From Parietaria judaica (taxonomy: Eukaryota; Streptophyta; Magnoliopsida; Rosales; Urticaceae), in NCBI GenBank assembly GCA_954871525.1, contig OX940869.1, positions 11,059,001 through 11,123,000 of the forward strand: DNA of 64,000 nt, in the 5' to 3' direction. Below are positions 1 to 12,640 of this stretch, piece by piece. The translations under genes and the position numbers were made by a program. Numbering within the stretch: position 1 is the stretch's first letter; each line of letters begins with the position of its first letter. A model generated the notes under the pieces. That model had not been told where the DNA came from. It made no database searches and worked only from the letters and a program-made list of their open reading frames with translations.

Positions 1-411
1 AAAAAGCGTATGTGTGGTGGGCTCCACATTAACGTATCCCAATAATCTTCTTCTTTATGGTGTACTATTACTAAAATCAAAAGTGAGAATATACAGAGAA
101 GTTGTCTGAAGCTCTCTTTCATCCTTCCATGGCGTTTTTTTTAATCTATCGTTTGAATAGCAACTTATCATATTACACTAGAGCATTTAAGTTGGGGTTG
201 ACATGAGCCACCCTCGGAGAAGGCTGGGTCCGCCCCTGCATGTAGCGTTTTCATTGCATTCGACGTACACTATTGAGGAAACGACGTGACGTTTTGTGAG
301 GGAAAACATGAGAGAGAGGCTCAGGAGTCAGGACTAGAACTAAACTCGTAGCTGTAAACGATTTAAAACAAAAAACAAAAAAAAAACTCGTAGCTGTAAA
401 CTAAACATGTA
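1..411. other. Intergenic, no gene recognised
   Basis: I see no coding region here. A short GC-richer stretch near 215-240 resembles the end of the hAT MITE family found complete at 19842-20286, since both contain a CCGCCC/GGGCGG terminus. It is too short to classify. Confidence 0.5.
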
Positions 412-1181
412 TGGTTAAGCAAGGTGCGAAATGTCGCGAAATTCGCGTCGATTTTCGTTTTCAGTGGAACATCGGCACGACATTCTTTCCGTTTCGCTGT
501 CGTTTTACCAAATCTCTTGTCGTTTTTTGCCTTCAAAACGACGAAATGGTGCTCGAATTTCGCATTTTTGGTAGATTTCGACAAAAATACCAATTAAACT
601 TTCGGCAAAAATAATTATACTCACACAAGAGAACCCCACCCTCGCCACGCCCGGCCGGCGGCGGCGCGCGCATGTGGTGGTGTAACATTTGTGTGAGTCC
701 TCCCCCATCCACAAAATCCTATGACCCTAAGGGCCCAAGCCCTTGTCCCTAATATTTGGTATATAAACATCACCAAACTCTTGTCATCTATCAATGTGGG
801 ACTTTTTGTTTTCAACTAATATCACACATTCACACTTAACATACATACACATACACTTCACCTAATAATTTAACTTAATATTACACACTTCAAATAATAT
901 TATACACTTAACATACATATTAACTTCACCTAACATACATATACACTTAATATACATATTCATTTAATATTATACACTTCAACTAATGCGGTATGTCCAT
1001 GCAAAAAGTGCGGTATGCGGTAAATGCGGTATGTCCATGCAAAAAGTGCGGTAAATGCGGTATGCGGCATGCCTTTTTTTTTCCTTTTGCCCATCAACAT
1101 ACCCATCGGCAAGCGATATATCCGTAAAACGAAAAATGCGAAACGAAAACGGCAAGCGGTATTTTAAACCTTGTGGTTAAG
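412..1181. mobile_element. Non-autonomous hAT-type element with 8-bp TSD
   Basis: The element runs from 420 to 1173 and is flanked by a perfect 8-bp direct repeat TGGTTAAG at 412-419 and 1174-1181. Its ends are short inverted repeats, CAAGGT at the left and ACCTTG at the right. The subterminal DNA is rich in CGAAA/TTTCG motifs on both sides, with GCGGT-rich motifs near the right end. An 8-bp TSD and subterminal repeats are typical of the hAT superfamily. No transposase is present. Positions 620-800 hold a GC-rich stretch followed by a TATA-like motif and a TCAATGTGGGAC motif that look like part of an LTR, so a second insertion is probably nested inside. Positions 830-985 are a degenerate AT-rich minisatellite built on CACTTAACATACAT-like units. 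Confidence 0.7.
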
Positions 1182-1356
1182 TTTGGTCCTTGCGTTTTTT
1201 TCAAATATCCGGTTTTATGTTAAAATATTATTTCATGCAATTGATTAACTAGGTTTGAAACGAAGAGAGGCCGGTTAATTCGTTTAGCGAGTAGATTTTA
1301 AGAGAAACTAATTCACATAAACAAGTATTAATAGATTATGAAGGTGTATAAAATAA

Positions 1357-1815
1357 GGGTTAATGACGGCAAAAATACCTTAAGTTTGGTCATAGAACCC
1401 CTCATGTACCCAAAGTATAAAAGTAGTGGTAAAAGTACCCAAAGTCATATTTGGGGCGTTGACCACTCTATTCTCGTAACGCAGTTAACTTACTTGTTAA
1501 CTCGGGCCACGTGGACAAACGTGAGTTGCTGACATAGCAATTTTTTGCCATGTAGATGAGCCTACATCAGCCTCCTTTACGACAAAACAACAAATTAAAC
1601 CCTTAATTGGGGTCGTCCACGTGGCAAAAAATTGCCATGTCAGCAACCCACGTTTGTCCACGTGGTTAGAGTTGACGGGTAAGTTAAATCCGTTACGAGA
1701 ATGGAGTGGTCAACTCCCCATATGTGACTTTGGGTACTTTTGCCACTACTTTTAAACTTTGGGTACACGAAGAGTTCTTTGACCAAACTTTGGGTATTTT
1801 AACCGTCATTAACCC
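1357..1815. mobile_element. Foldback (Mutator-like) MITE, GGGTTAATGACGG family
   Basis: This 459-bp element has long inverted arms. The left arm starts GGGTTAATGACGGCAAAAAT and the right arm ends with the near-complement, CCGTCATTAACCC. It is flanked by a perfect 10-bp direct repeat TATAAAATAA at 1347-1356 and 1816-1825. Long terminal inverted repeats (TIRs) and a 9-10 bp TSD fit Mutator-like MITEs. Related copies lie at 16341-16798, 33769-34242 and, as a half element, near 47873-48040. It encodes no protein. Confidence 0.8.
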
Positions 1816-1825
1816 TATAAAATAA

Positions 1826-4067
1826 TAATATTTGGAATGAAATTGCAATCACTTAAAATCAATCTAAGAAAAACGGCCATATTCAAGAATTCCTTTTGAA
1901 AAAAAAAAAAAAAAAACAAACTAATTTAAAGTAATTCCTTACTCATACACTAAAGTATGATGGAAAGTCATTGGAAAATTATGAAACACCATATTGTCGG
2001 ATTTATCATTTAAGAAAAATTATCCAAGTTGCAATTCCGATCCTCTAACTCTTCCACCGTTTGTATGAGAAGACATAGTTAATGCCTTACAAGTTACAAG
2101 TGTTGGCCGGAGGCTAGTTCCATCACACGGTAAACTAATACGTTTTCCCAACTCCAGAGTTAAATCGCACGGCACCACGGGAGACGATTTCTTTCTCTTG
2201 GGTTTTAGGGATTTTGTTATCTAATAATCCTAAATCTAAATATCATTAAATAGGCTTTAGTAGGTACGTAGGATTTTTAATCCAATTGGGAAGCTAATAT
2301 AGGAAAAAAAAATAGTCAGGTTATTACTCAATATTAAACTCCTTAGATTTATGAAATAGAAAATAATTTTTAAAAGAAAATATGATGTTGTACATTAGTA
2401 AAAACAATTGTAAATACAAGTAAAAATTATTTCAAATGTAAAGTTATGTTTTTTTTTTTTCTTCTCATAATTAATTGAAATTATGCCATGGAGATGGCCT
2501 TAAAGCGCCAGTTGAGAAAAAGAAAAATTATAGTATATTTAGTGGCAGCTGACAATTATATTGTATATCTTTTTCGATTATCGAGTTATATTGTTTATCG
2601 GTATCATTATCATCATCATTATTATTAATTTATTATTTTATTATAAAAAGTTATTTACATAAGAATAAGATCCAGCCAGGACGCCAGCTAATTGTGGTGC
2701 TTCAGTACTACTGATGTGTATAGTAATCATTATATACAAGAACAAATAAATATAAAGATGATTAATAGTAGTCAAATTACTCTTTAAATATCAGAGATAG
2801 TGGTGTCATGTGGGCCGGTCGGGCCCGCAATCCGTTAGTCCTGCATATTGAACGAGGCCGGCGTAACGAGTTTTAGAAGAGCCATCAAGGCCCACCACAG
2901 ATCATGAATCACAACCTACAATGTTACGGGGCAATGCTGGCATATTTTACGAGTTGAATGAATTATGCTTCTACGGGTCGAATTAGTGGGCTTTTCAACC
3001 AAAGCGGGTTGGATTTTACGGGATTAATTAGTTATGAAAGAGATAATGAATCATCAAACCGAAACTAGTCAATAATAAAATTGATTAGTATGTTATGAAT
3101 TTGATTAGCGAATTTTAAAATGAAAATTTTAAATTGATGAATGTTGAATGTTGAATGTTGAAATTGATTCGTGAATTTCAAAACTTAAAGGATGAATAGT
3201 GAATATGAAAGTGATAAATGAATAACAAAATGAGAATAAGTGATTTTGAAATTAATTAGTGAATAATAAAATTAGAATAATGAATTATGAAAGTGACCAG
3301 TAATTGTAATTTGTAAAGTAAAAACTAAATTAAAAAACTAATTACCGTTGATTCACGCACGAATAGCTAGACTCCGGGCATCCAATTACCGTTGATTCGT
3401 GCACGAATACCAGCTCTCAGGCATCAAACTCGATGCTCTCTGACGAGGCTCTCGGATTTGGGGAAGAGCACAAAGTTTTCATTCATTCAATCTCTCCATT
3501 ACAACAACAAATGATGCTTAAAGCATCAACAAAACCCTAAACTATAAATGACATATAGTTTCTTTTAATAAAAACGAAAACAAAATAAAGTAAAACGATA
3601 TAAAACTGAAAGATAATAAAATTTCTACTCAAAAGACAAAGTCAACATTTTCGGTCCCTTACGATCCGATTTTGGCAGAAATCTGCGCGAAAGTTGTGTA
3701 GCCAACGTCCCGAGCTTCGATTTGATATGAAATATGCGCAAATCCAACGCTCGAATCAAAAGATATGCATGCCGGTCAAAGTTGGGACTCTCACGGAAGC
3801 CCTTCTCCAAAAACTTTCTTCTGGGAACGTGTCTCGGACGTTTGCGGGTTTTCCTCTCGGAACTCCTCTTCCTAACTCGCCTTCCAATCTTGTGGGATCG
3901 TCCTTCCAAACGCCTCTTGGAACATCCGTAGGTTATGCCCGCATCACCGGCCCACAAAACAACCGGGCGGTGCGGGTCGAACCCACTTTTTTTACGCGTC
4001 GAGGTGGGTGGGCATTGGCCGGGCCAACCCAATTGACACCTCTATTTGGAGATAGTATAAGTAGGCT
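1826..4067. other. AT-rich intergenic DNA with unclassified repeat
   Basis: I recognise no gene. Open frames at 3625-4104 occur on both strands and look like chance frames in a GC-richer repeat. That stretch (about 3340-4050) ends with TGACACCTCT, which resembles the end of a plant hAT-type MITE, but I could not find a matching partner end or TSD. Several homopolymer and simple-sequence tracts occur, for example A18 near 1898. Confidence 0.4.
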
Positions 4068-4367
4068 TTTGAAAAGGGAAACTTCAATTTGTGTGCCCGG
4101 TTGAACATGTATTTTTGGAAAAGTACCCCATTTTGTTAAATTACAAAATTATGCCCCAACACACTTTTTGTCTTTACATAAACACTTTTAAACACTTTTA
4201 AAACACTTTTAAAATTACAAAACTATGCTCCAAAAACTGTTGATGTTACATAAACACTTTTTGTCTTTACATAAACACTTTTGGGGCATAGTTTTGTAAT
4301 TTAACAAACTCGGGTACTTTTCCAAAATACATGTTCAACCGGGCACACAAATTGAAGTTTCCCTTTG

Positions 4368-4371
<4 letters not shown>
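4068..4371. mobile_element. Foldback MITE, GGGAAACTTCA family
   Basis: The element is 4076-4363 (288 bp). Its two arms are inverted repeats of roughly 85 bp: the left begins GGGAAACTTCAATTTGTGTG and the right ends with its complement, GAAGTTTCCC. The flanks carry a perfect 8-bp repeat TTTGAAAA at 4068-4075 and 4364-4371. A second element with the same GGGAAACTTCA terminus lies at 44956-45249. Confidence 0.8.
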
Positions 4372-4402
<31 letters not shown>

Positions 4403-5594
4403 CACCGAAAATGGTCCTATTTCTAAATTACTAACATGCATGTATGTGGGATAAAATATAAACATTTCTAAATCTCAAATGTTCAACGGCTAATTTCTTT
4501 CGTTCCATAATTAACAAATAAAATAAAAAAATCAGAAAAACTTAGTTATGCCTAAATCGATATTGGTCGTGCGTGCATATATATATATATATATATATAT
4601 AATAGTCCCTCCATATTTGAATATTTGTTTTCTTTCTTATGACTATTACTTTATTTTGATGTAGATGGTGATTATTGCGGATTAGATGTTATGCATGTTT
4701 GATTTGGTAAACCTTTCACGTGAACCCCATAAACCACTCCTCGCACGATACCTTGTCGTTCCATATACATGTGCACTTACCATATACTATTTATCTTTCC
4801 ACAATCATAAAGTTTTATGAATCAACTAGTAGTTTATTATCAACATGTTTAATAAAGGGATTAGTACGGATAAACTGCTCAAAGTTTTTTCAAAATAGTA
4901 TAGCTTTTTATTGCGTTGGTTAGATACTTAAACTTGTGAAATTTGTATTTTCAATTATTACTTCCATGTTACGCTTCACATTTTTAAGCATGTTAAATAG
5001 TACTTCAATATGAGGCATTTGCGTGTAAACGTTAACAAATCCACGGAAGATAAAATCTATATATATATAAAAAATAAAAAATAAAGTGAATTTCATGATT
5101 TAGAGTATTTATTTAGCGCAATTAAATAAATAGGCAATATGCCGCGTTATTTTAAATAACATGACTATTTTTGCCGTAAGTATCCAACACACAGACTAGT
5201 TTTATGAATTCTCAGTAACTATACATGTAATTGCTAACTGTACTTCGTATTAATAGATAAATATATATATATATATAACGTTGTTTTACTACAAATTATG
5301 ATGTGATGTTGTAATGTCATTCCATTAAAAATGGTATCTATTTTTTTTTACCATGTAATTTACGATTAAATCCCAGCTCTTACACATACACATAGAGAAT
5401 ATCACACCTTCATACATAGATATTTCTCCTCTTTATTTATATGTTAGTGCAAGCTGAAGAAGAAGAATTAATAATATGACATTATATTCTTAAAGAGAGA
5501 TAACAAGCTGGCTCTTGGGCGCTTAAACCAACTCTCAACGACTAATTCAACTAATACAAACACTCCGATTCCTTCTTCATCTCTTTCGACCACT
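4372..5594. other. Upstream intergenic region of the phytocyanin gene
   Basis: This AT-rich DNA contains three TA dinucleotide tracts (about 4372-4399, 4577-4602 and 5259-5277) and no convincing coding region. The final few hundred bases probably include the promoter of the gene starting at 5717. Confidence 0.5.
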
Positions 5595-5601
5595 TTATAT
5601 A
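5595..5601 (+). promoter_or_regulatory. Putative TATA box of the phytocyanin gene
   Basis: TATATAC in the context CTTTATATACC lies about 115-120 bases upstream of the start codon. That spacing fits a TATA box with a short 5' UTR. It is a motif match only. Confidence 0.5.
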
Positions 5602-5716
5602 CCACTCCTTTCCAGCCAAAGAATCAAGCTTAAGATCATACATTCCTCACTAGATAGCACGTACTAGCTGCGATCATCTTCAGAGAGTATCCATTTTCGA
5701 AATCCGAAAGCGGAAG

Positions 5717-6854
5717 ATGGCGTGGCGGAGAGCAGTTCTGGTGAGCTTGGTGGTGGCAGCGGTGCTCGTTCAGGTCGGCATGGCGGCCAACCACGATGTC
5801 GGTGGCAGCGCCGGCTGGATGCCCTCCGACATGGACTCATGGGCATCTTCGCGTACTTTCCTAGTCGGTGACAACCTCGGTGAGTACTTTCCCAATACCG
5901 GACTGTATACCCATATTTTGAGATAAAAAGACGGTATTCGGTGTATTTAGTGATCAAATAGTTTTGAGAACGGAGACCGGATCGGGTTTATAACATTAAT
6001 TATTTCTTAAACTTTGATAAACCAGCATATACCGGTGGTTACCATTTAAAGCCGGTAATTATATTTTTTTTTATGATCTCCGTATTGGTTACATAGAAAA
6101 ATCAGTTACTATAAATTGAGTATCAATATCAGATTCGTAAATACTGAAGAACCAAGACGGGACTAAAATACCTGAAAATACCGGTTATCACTCAGTTAAA
6201 ATTAATGTCTTTTTGTAAAGTGAAGATGTTTTTTGCTACGCGGGTTGTCCTTTATTTTTGAAGATATTTGTTCAAATACGCAATAAAGAGCGGTTTTATC
6301 AACTCAAATTATATTCAATTTTAATGATTGATTGTGTAACAGTTTTCAAGTACTCGCCTATGCACAATGTGGTCGAGGTCGGCAAATCAGACTACGACAG
6401 CTGTCAGGTGACGAGCGTGATTCAGGCCTCCAGTGACGGCAACACCGTCATTGCCCTCGACACGCCGGGAAAGAGGTACTTCATCTGCGGGACACCGGGG
6501 CACTGCAGCCAAGGGATGAAGCTCGAAGTCACTACCCTCGCCGCCACGTTACCCCCCACATCACCCGCCACGTCATCACCGCCGCCACCGAGGCATGGTG
6601 TGAGCCCTTCTATCAATTCCCCCGCCCCGGTGGGATCCCCCGAGTCTGCTGCACCAGTCGAGGTGCCCACTCCCACGGCAGCTTACTCACCGTCGAACGA
6701 TGCTGTCGTCCCATCGATTTTGCCTAATTTTGCTCCTTCCGGTACTGCAACCGCTCGTGATACGGCACCCGCGCTGTCGTTGGCGCCGGCCGGAGGAATT
6801 TCCCGGGGTGTTTTGGGGTTGTTCGGTGCTTTAGTGATGGTGTTGGCATTCTAA
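5717..6854 (+). CDS. Uclacyanin-like phytocyanin, GPI-anchored (2 exons)
   Basis: Exon 1 is 5717-5879 and exon 2 is 6343-6854. The intron has a GTGAGT donor and a TAACAG acceptor, and splitting in phase 1 recreates the family sequence NLVFKYSPMHNVVEV. The predicted protein has an N-terminal hydrophobic signal peptide (about residues 1-23), one plastocyanin-like domain, a Pro/Ser/Ala-rich linker typical of arabinogalactan modification, and a hydrophobic C-terminus suited to a GPI anchor. Type 1 copper ligands can be read: His in HNVVEV, then Cys, His and Met in CGTPGHCSQGMK. Met in the axial position points to the uclacyanin rather than the stellacyanin class. The Cys of DYDSC and that of GHC should form the usual disulphide. 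Such proteins sit at the plasma membrane or cell wall and are thought to carry electrons or act in cell-wall and stress biology. The exact role is unknown. Confidence 0.9.
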
Positions 6855-7926
6855 GCTTTGAACGTTTATGAGTAATTATGCATTTTCAGTTTCATATATT
6901 TGAGCATGGTCACCTTCTCATTATGATATTATCTTTGTTTAAAAGGCTTTGTACTTAATATTATTCCTTGCGTAGTTTGTACTTTGTACTAAGAAATCAT
7001 TTATCAATATCCTCTTGTGTGTACTTAATTAAGGGTCAATTATAAGTACCCAATTTTTATTTTTATTTTTGTTAGTATAAACTCAATTTTTTATTTTTTT
7101 TTTCCTTTCTATTTTTAGGACTCTAAGGTCACTCAATACCCAAACCTTGTTTCTCTTTGAAATTCGGTATCTTTTTCAATTAATTTAGCAACATCATGAA
7201 TCACGTAAATTTTGTTAAATCAATTGAAAAGGTAAATAAATTATCGAGAGAAGCAAAATAGTAGACACTCAGAATATCTATCTCTAAAAAAAATTATGCC
7301 TTAAACTTTTTTGGTATTTATGATGCTATTAACCCTTAATCAAATAGATGAAAACCCTCTTATGATTCGGAACATATGATTAGAAAATGAATATTATGAC
7401 AGATAATTCAGTTACGGCCAATCATGTCAATGTCATGGTTTGACTTGCCATAAATCATGGAAAACGAAAAAAAAAAAGAAGATACAATTCAAAAAACACA
7501 ATATTTTTCACAACAAATTCGGCTGAGAAATGGGGTCACATCTAATTTATATGCATTAAATAAAGTAATAAAAAAAGTATTGCATACATGATAATGCCTA
7601 AATTGCTTTAGGTTCTTGGCATCCCTAATACAACATATGCTGATCTTTCTAGCGAATTGAGTAAAGCCACACTCAAAAAAAGTCATTGAGAGGATTATTA
7701 ATAATTAAAATAATTAACAAAAAAAAAATACAAACATCTAAGTAGAACAAGTATAATTAGAAATCAGTTTAGAACATTTGATCAATTTTTTCCTTTAATA
7801 GTTAAATAAGATTCTTATAGAGTATTGCTTCATAATATATTTATATATATGTAGATTATATAAGGTGAGTTTTTTTCTTAATTTTTTATTTTTATTTTTT
7901 GTGTTATGTGGCTTGAATTTTGTATT
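6855..7926. other. Intergenic, 3' flank of phytocyanin and bHLH genes
   Basis: The two genes converge here, so this stretch should hold both 3' UTRs and polyadenylation signals. AATAAA-like AT-rich motifs are too common to single one out. I see no gene. The open frame at 7489-7686 has no recognisable protein similarity. Confidence 0.5.
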
Positions 7927-10609
7927 TTAAGCAACAGGAGGACGGAGAACATGATCATGTGAAGTGGCTTGGGGTATCGCCGGCGGCCACATCGTCATGC
8001 TGGGATAGCTAATGAAAGGGGTCATCTTGTTGCTCGAAGACAGAGCTCGCGCTTCGAGGGTCGACGTGTTAGATGTGAAGTTCGATTGCTGCTTCGCGAA
8101 GATGATCATCCTCACTTGCTGCTCCAACCAAAGATTCTCTTCCTTAATTCTCCGACTCTCGTCCCGGAGTTCGACCTTCTCGGCCTAACAAAACAAGAGG
8201 GTCGATCAATTAATCCAATATTGAGCTTAGATTATGTTAGAACTATGTTCTTGAGCTCCAAATTCATTTAAAGTGATTTAATAAAGAAATTAGTAATATT
8301 AGATATTTATTTAATATTAACTTGGGCCTTCTTATTTGTAATAGAAAAAACTTGAATATATCGAAAAGCCGTCTTCGCTAAATCACACATTTTGATTTTA
8401 TAGAAAAAAATAAAGAAACTCAAAATTTCAGTTCGGTGTGATAGAAATATGTCCCACGGATTCCGGTACGCTTCCGCTTCCGTTGCCATTCTTGATAATT
8501 ATACATAATAGTTTATCACAACAATGACTCTCCAATCTCAGTTTCAAACCCTCCTTATTACCTTTAACTCCTTGACCTTTGCTTGCAGATCGCCAACCGT
8601 ATCCTTAAACTGACACAATTCGCTTCGCAGTTTTGTGAGTATTCGTACTGCGTCGCTCAAGATCGCGGCCTTGTCCGTCCTTGGCAGCCTCCCGGGTTCC
8701 ATCACAGCTACCAATTCAAGGAACCTTGATGAACACGTAAAACAATAGCTTGATTAACAAGAAATAACTCAAACTAAAAGACCTAAGCATAGAAAATCAA
8801 ACTCGTGTACCTCTCGTTCAACCTATCTCGGCGCAGCTTCTCACGGCACGCTTTCGAGCAAGATTCAGACTTTTGCCTAAAGACATAAATTGCACTAAGT
8901 GCGTGATACAAAAGATTGGTAAAAAGCGTTGAAATTAATCCAATATCAATTAGACTTCCAGGAAGTATGTGTTTATGCTAATTAAGGTTAATCCAATTCC
9001 AATTCACATGGTTCTTTTTAGTTTGTTTATAGAGTTATTTAATATAATAAAAAGGATATTTGTGACATAAGTACCCAATTTTATATGAGTGTGCATGTAT
9101 ATTCTCATTTTTTAGGCAAAAGTACTAAAAAGACCACTAAATTAACATTGTCAAGGTACATGTCTGTCTATATCAAATTGATATTAATAAAAAATATATT
9201 AATAATTAATATTTTTGGAGTATAAACGAACACATGCCTCTCGTGTAATAAACTTTGATAGGACATAAGTGGAATTGGGCAAGGCAGACACTTTTTGTAT
9301 GGCCTTTGCAGTATTATTAGGTAGTTATGCTTCAAATATCTCTATACGTAATAATATATTGTATATGCTGAGAATCTTACATGATAATTATATGTTTGTG
9401 ATGAATAAATTAGAATATATCTCAAAATATATTCTTTTATATAAATGATTATAGTCCTCAAATCGCAAATATTTGTCGTATCCTGACTACAGTAGTGCAA
9501 AAAAACATGAAAACCTAAAAACAAATTTATCTTATTGAAATGGTTTCGAAGATTACAAACAGCCGACTCGGCCAATTTCGATTTTGATATGGGTTTCGCT
9601 ATCGTAGATAATTTATTATTGATTTAGAGACGGGTTACCTTTTTCGAGACACAACTTCCTTAATATTGTCTGAATCTCCAGACATGCAGTCAACCTCAAC
9701 ACTGAAATAATTGTCACATATATTTCAAATACATAAAGGATAATTACAGCAAAAATATCTAAACTAGACCGATCGAAGAAAAAAAATGTTCATACCGTTT
9801 CTTGGAACCAATGTCTCTGAGACTATCTGAGTCCCCAAACGAGTACTCAACTTCAGCACTGAGTAACCAACAGAAGATAGTCAACAAAAGTGTAACTTTG
9901 ATAGGGAATGTGGTTTGTTTGATTAATTTATAGTATTATGGTCCATACGTAAATATTTAAATTTTATGTGCTAACATATAATTAAGTCAAATGATCGATA
10001 TATTTGTAGTTAAATTAAATGACTAAAAGTGGTATATGTATCAAAGAACATTTACGTCTATAACTCTATATATACCAACTTGGTAATTACAAAGTCTTCG
10101 AGGCTTATGAAACTTGATCACCTTAAGTTTATGTAATCATTCTTTTTTTTCTTTTTTTTTTCATTGGAGCTTTTAACTCTTTACCTCAAGTTCTTTATAA
10201 TTGAAACAAGAGAAATATTGTATTGATTTAATAAATATAACAAAATAATCATTAATATTACTGATTATCCCTAACAAGAAAGAAAAGAGAACATTTTCCA
10301 AAAGTCAAGCAAAAATAAAATAAAAGCAATAAATAATAACTAAGCAACAACATAGAGAAAATAAAACAAAGATCGTGATATTCCAAAACTATATCCATTT
10401 AAGTTTTGAGCATATGAGATAAACTGTATTTCCAAACCAATAATTAAGCAATAATGAAAGAGAGAAAGAACATACCTTGCATTAGGAGAGGCATTACGAG
10501 GCGCCGGCGGAGGCCAGCCGAACCCGGTGTCTGCACCAGCAAATTCGCCGCCCGGAACGGCGATGTCTTCCATGATATGATACCCCAATAGCCAATTGGT
10601 GTTGTCCAT
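7927..10609 (-). CDS. bHLH transcription factor, ILR3/bHLH115-like (subgroup IVc), 6 exons
   Basis: Minus-strand exons are 10609-10476, 9858-9796, 9701-9639, 8876-8811, 8724-8562 and 8184-7927. All junctions are GT/AG and the joined frame is open for 747 nt (248 residues). The N-terminus (NTNWLLGY) and the C-terminus (HDHVLRPPVA) match the ILR3/bHLH115 group. The basic region SKACREKLRRDRLNER falls at about residues 93-108, followed by a helix-loop-helix (FLELVAVMEPGRLPRTDKAAILSD begins it) and a leucine-rich coiled coil (about 145-180). Known members bind E/G-box DNA as heterodimers and activate iron-deficiency genes in the nucleus. The odd feature is that exons 2 and 3 are both 63 nt, both in phase 2, and encode homologous peptides (SAEVEYSFGDSDS and SVEVDCMSGDSDN), so the exon is tandemly duplicated. 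Either copy could be skipped without a frameshift. Which form is made cannot be told from DNA. Confidence 0.9.
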
Positions 10610-10762
10610 TTCTTACTGTTTAAGTTGTGTTGCTTCCGCACACAATGCTTCAACGAAGTAAATTGATGATGATATCTGACTGTTGAACTAGATAATTACT
10701 AGCTTGTCGTTTAGGAAATTACTCACTTTGCTAATGATTTTTTCACTTGCTCGGAAGGTACC

Positions 10763-10772
10763 TATATATATA
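10763..10772 (-). promoter_or_regulatory. Putative TATA box of the bHLH gene
   Basis: A TATATATATA run lies about 155 bases upstream of the minus-strand start codon at 10609. The position suits a core promoter, but alternating TA is common here, so this is a weak call. Confidence 0.4.
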
Positions 10773-11778
10773 CATCGTTGAGAGCTGACTTTATTAATAA
10801 ACACAAAATATTTAATATAACGGAGAACCAGTGAGATCAAAGTAGTAGGTTTTGAAAGCGAAGTCCCACAGTTTTTTATTTTTTTATTTTTATAATGTGT
10901 TCTTCGATGTCACAAAAATTAACTTTGGGTCATGTCCTGATCATTCAATTCATATGCATGTGAATTTCATATCATCATAAATATGAACTTTAATTATTTA
11001 TTTTTTCCCTATAAATATGATGTAAAATAGGATTCTACCTGCACTTAGTTGTGTTAAGTCGTGAGTTTAATATAGGTTTAAATTTTCCAAGTTACCGTGT
11101 AGGATTCTATTATCCAGTGCTCATTTTCAGTTTAATAAGTTTTAGATACCATGCATTATCATAGGGTTTTATTTTAAAACTCTATTATAAAATTTAGTAT
11201 TATAAATATTTTTATTGTAAAAATTAATTTTAAGATATTTTAACATATTAAATTCGATCCGGGTTTCGGTTTTGGGTTTCAAAAAGTTTTGAACCCGGAT
11301 AGAAATCCGGGCCAGTTTTAAACTTCTAAAATCGGGATCCGGCTTTTGATTTTACGAACTCGGAATTCAGTCCGTGTTCGGAGAAAAAATCCGGGCTTCG
11401 TACCCGCTTAATTAACCCCTAGAGAGTAGAGAGGAGTTTACGAATATTTTTTCATGTGGGAGTTTTAGGCACCAGCTAATTAATTATTACGTAAAAAGGA
11501 GAAGATTATATATGGAGAGATAATGAACATGAGATCAGAAGTAATGAGCACTTTGTCTCTCAAGAAAAAGAAGAGAGAGAAGAAACGAAGACGAGAGCAT
11601 TATTGATTGCGACGATCGAAGCATATGCGAATATAGATAAAAGAATCTGCATTATATATAACAAACCCTAATGTCAGTGTAAACTCTATAAACTCATATA
11701 TCATGAATGAACACCGTAACACGTTATCGTGTTTACGTGATCTCTCTAACTACGCGTATTTTCATCGAAGCTTCTGCA

Positions 11779-11826
<48 letters not shown>

Positions 11827-12136
11827 CACATTTTTTAACGTTTATTGGTTTGTTTTGATGGCACGTAACTCATTTTCCTTATTTCCAGTTTATACTAGAT
11901 TCCCGAAGCTCTGATTCTCATTGGGTATACTTCTGAAGAGCTCTTACACGTCATGAGCCGCATAAGCAATTATTATAATATTTAAGAGAAATTAGCGGCA
12001 CAAGTACCTATAGAAGTATATGAAATTTATATTTCCAATGTGTTTTAAGGCGAATGTTCCTAAACTCTGAAAACTGTCCTAGCTAGCCATTGGTTCTTTG
12101 CAGCGTTGACACATCTCTCTCTCTCTCTATATAAAT
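10773..12136. other. Intergenic with long TA microsatellite
   Basis: I recognise no gene. A TA dinucleotide tract of about 45 bases lies at 11780-11824. Around 11260-11400 there are CCGGGTTT/AACCCGG motifs like the subterminal repeats of the hAT family at 24-29 kb, so this may be an eroded copy. A CT-rich tract precedes the element at 12137. Confidence 0.4.
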
Positions 12137-12640
12137 TAGGGGTGAAACTGGAACCGGGAACCGGGAAATTAGCTATTTTTCGTCCATGTTTGGAAAAACC
12201 GGGATTTTTTTGGGTACCGGTTCCGGTAATGGTTCTCGGTTCTAAATTTCCCGGTTCTGATTCTAAATTTCCCGGTTCGAAAAGTATTTGCCTTGAAAAA
12301 TCACTAGTTAAACTACACATGGTATAAAAATGACAATAAAAATCACTAATTAAACTACACATAGTATAAAAATGACAATAAAAATATATATTACACTAAA
12401 AACGACATACTTTAAACTTAAAAATGACATGTAGTTTAAAACCGGAACTGGTACCAAAAACTAGAAAATATTTTTAGTTACCAGTACCGGTTTTCGGTTC
12501 CAAAATTCAGAAAACCGGAAAGTACAAGTTCTCAGTTTTAAGCTAAATTTTCCGGATTTTTTTTATTATATAAAATCGGTCCAAAACCGGTACCGGTATC
12601 GGAACAAAACTGGTAAACGATTACAAAATTTTCACCCAAT
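12137..12640. mobile_element. Probable hAT-type MITE rich in CCGGTTCCGG motifs
   Basis: The left end reads TAGGGGTGAAAC and the right end reads TTTTCACCC, a pair often seen at plant hAT MITEs. The body has many copies of GGTTCCGG, GGAACCGG and TACCGG motifs on both strands. I could not see a clean 8-bp TSD, so the ends are approximate. Open frames at 12060-12362 and 12106-12327 are by-products of these repeats. Confidence 0.55.

Noticed and set aside
363..815. Small overlapping frames on both strands
   Set aside because: They fall inside a hAT-type element with 8-bp TSD and show no protein similarity.
3625..4104. Frames of 135 and 136 residues on opposite strands
   Set aside because: Both cover the same GC-richer repeat, have no recognisable domain and lack splice context. 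Probably chance frames.
12060..12362. Frames with repeated EPGNLEPGN-type peptides
   Set aside because: They reflect the GGTTCCGG motifs of a MITE.
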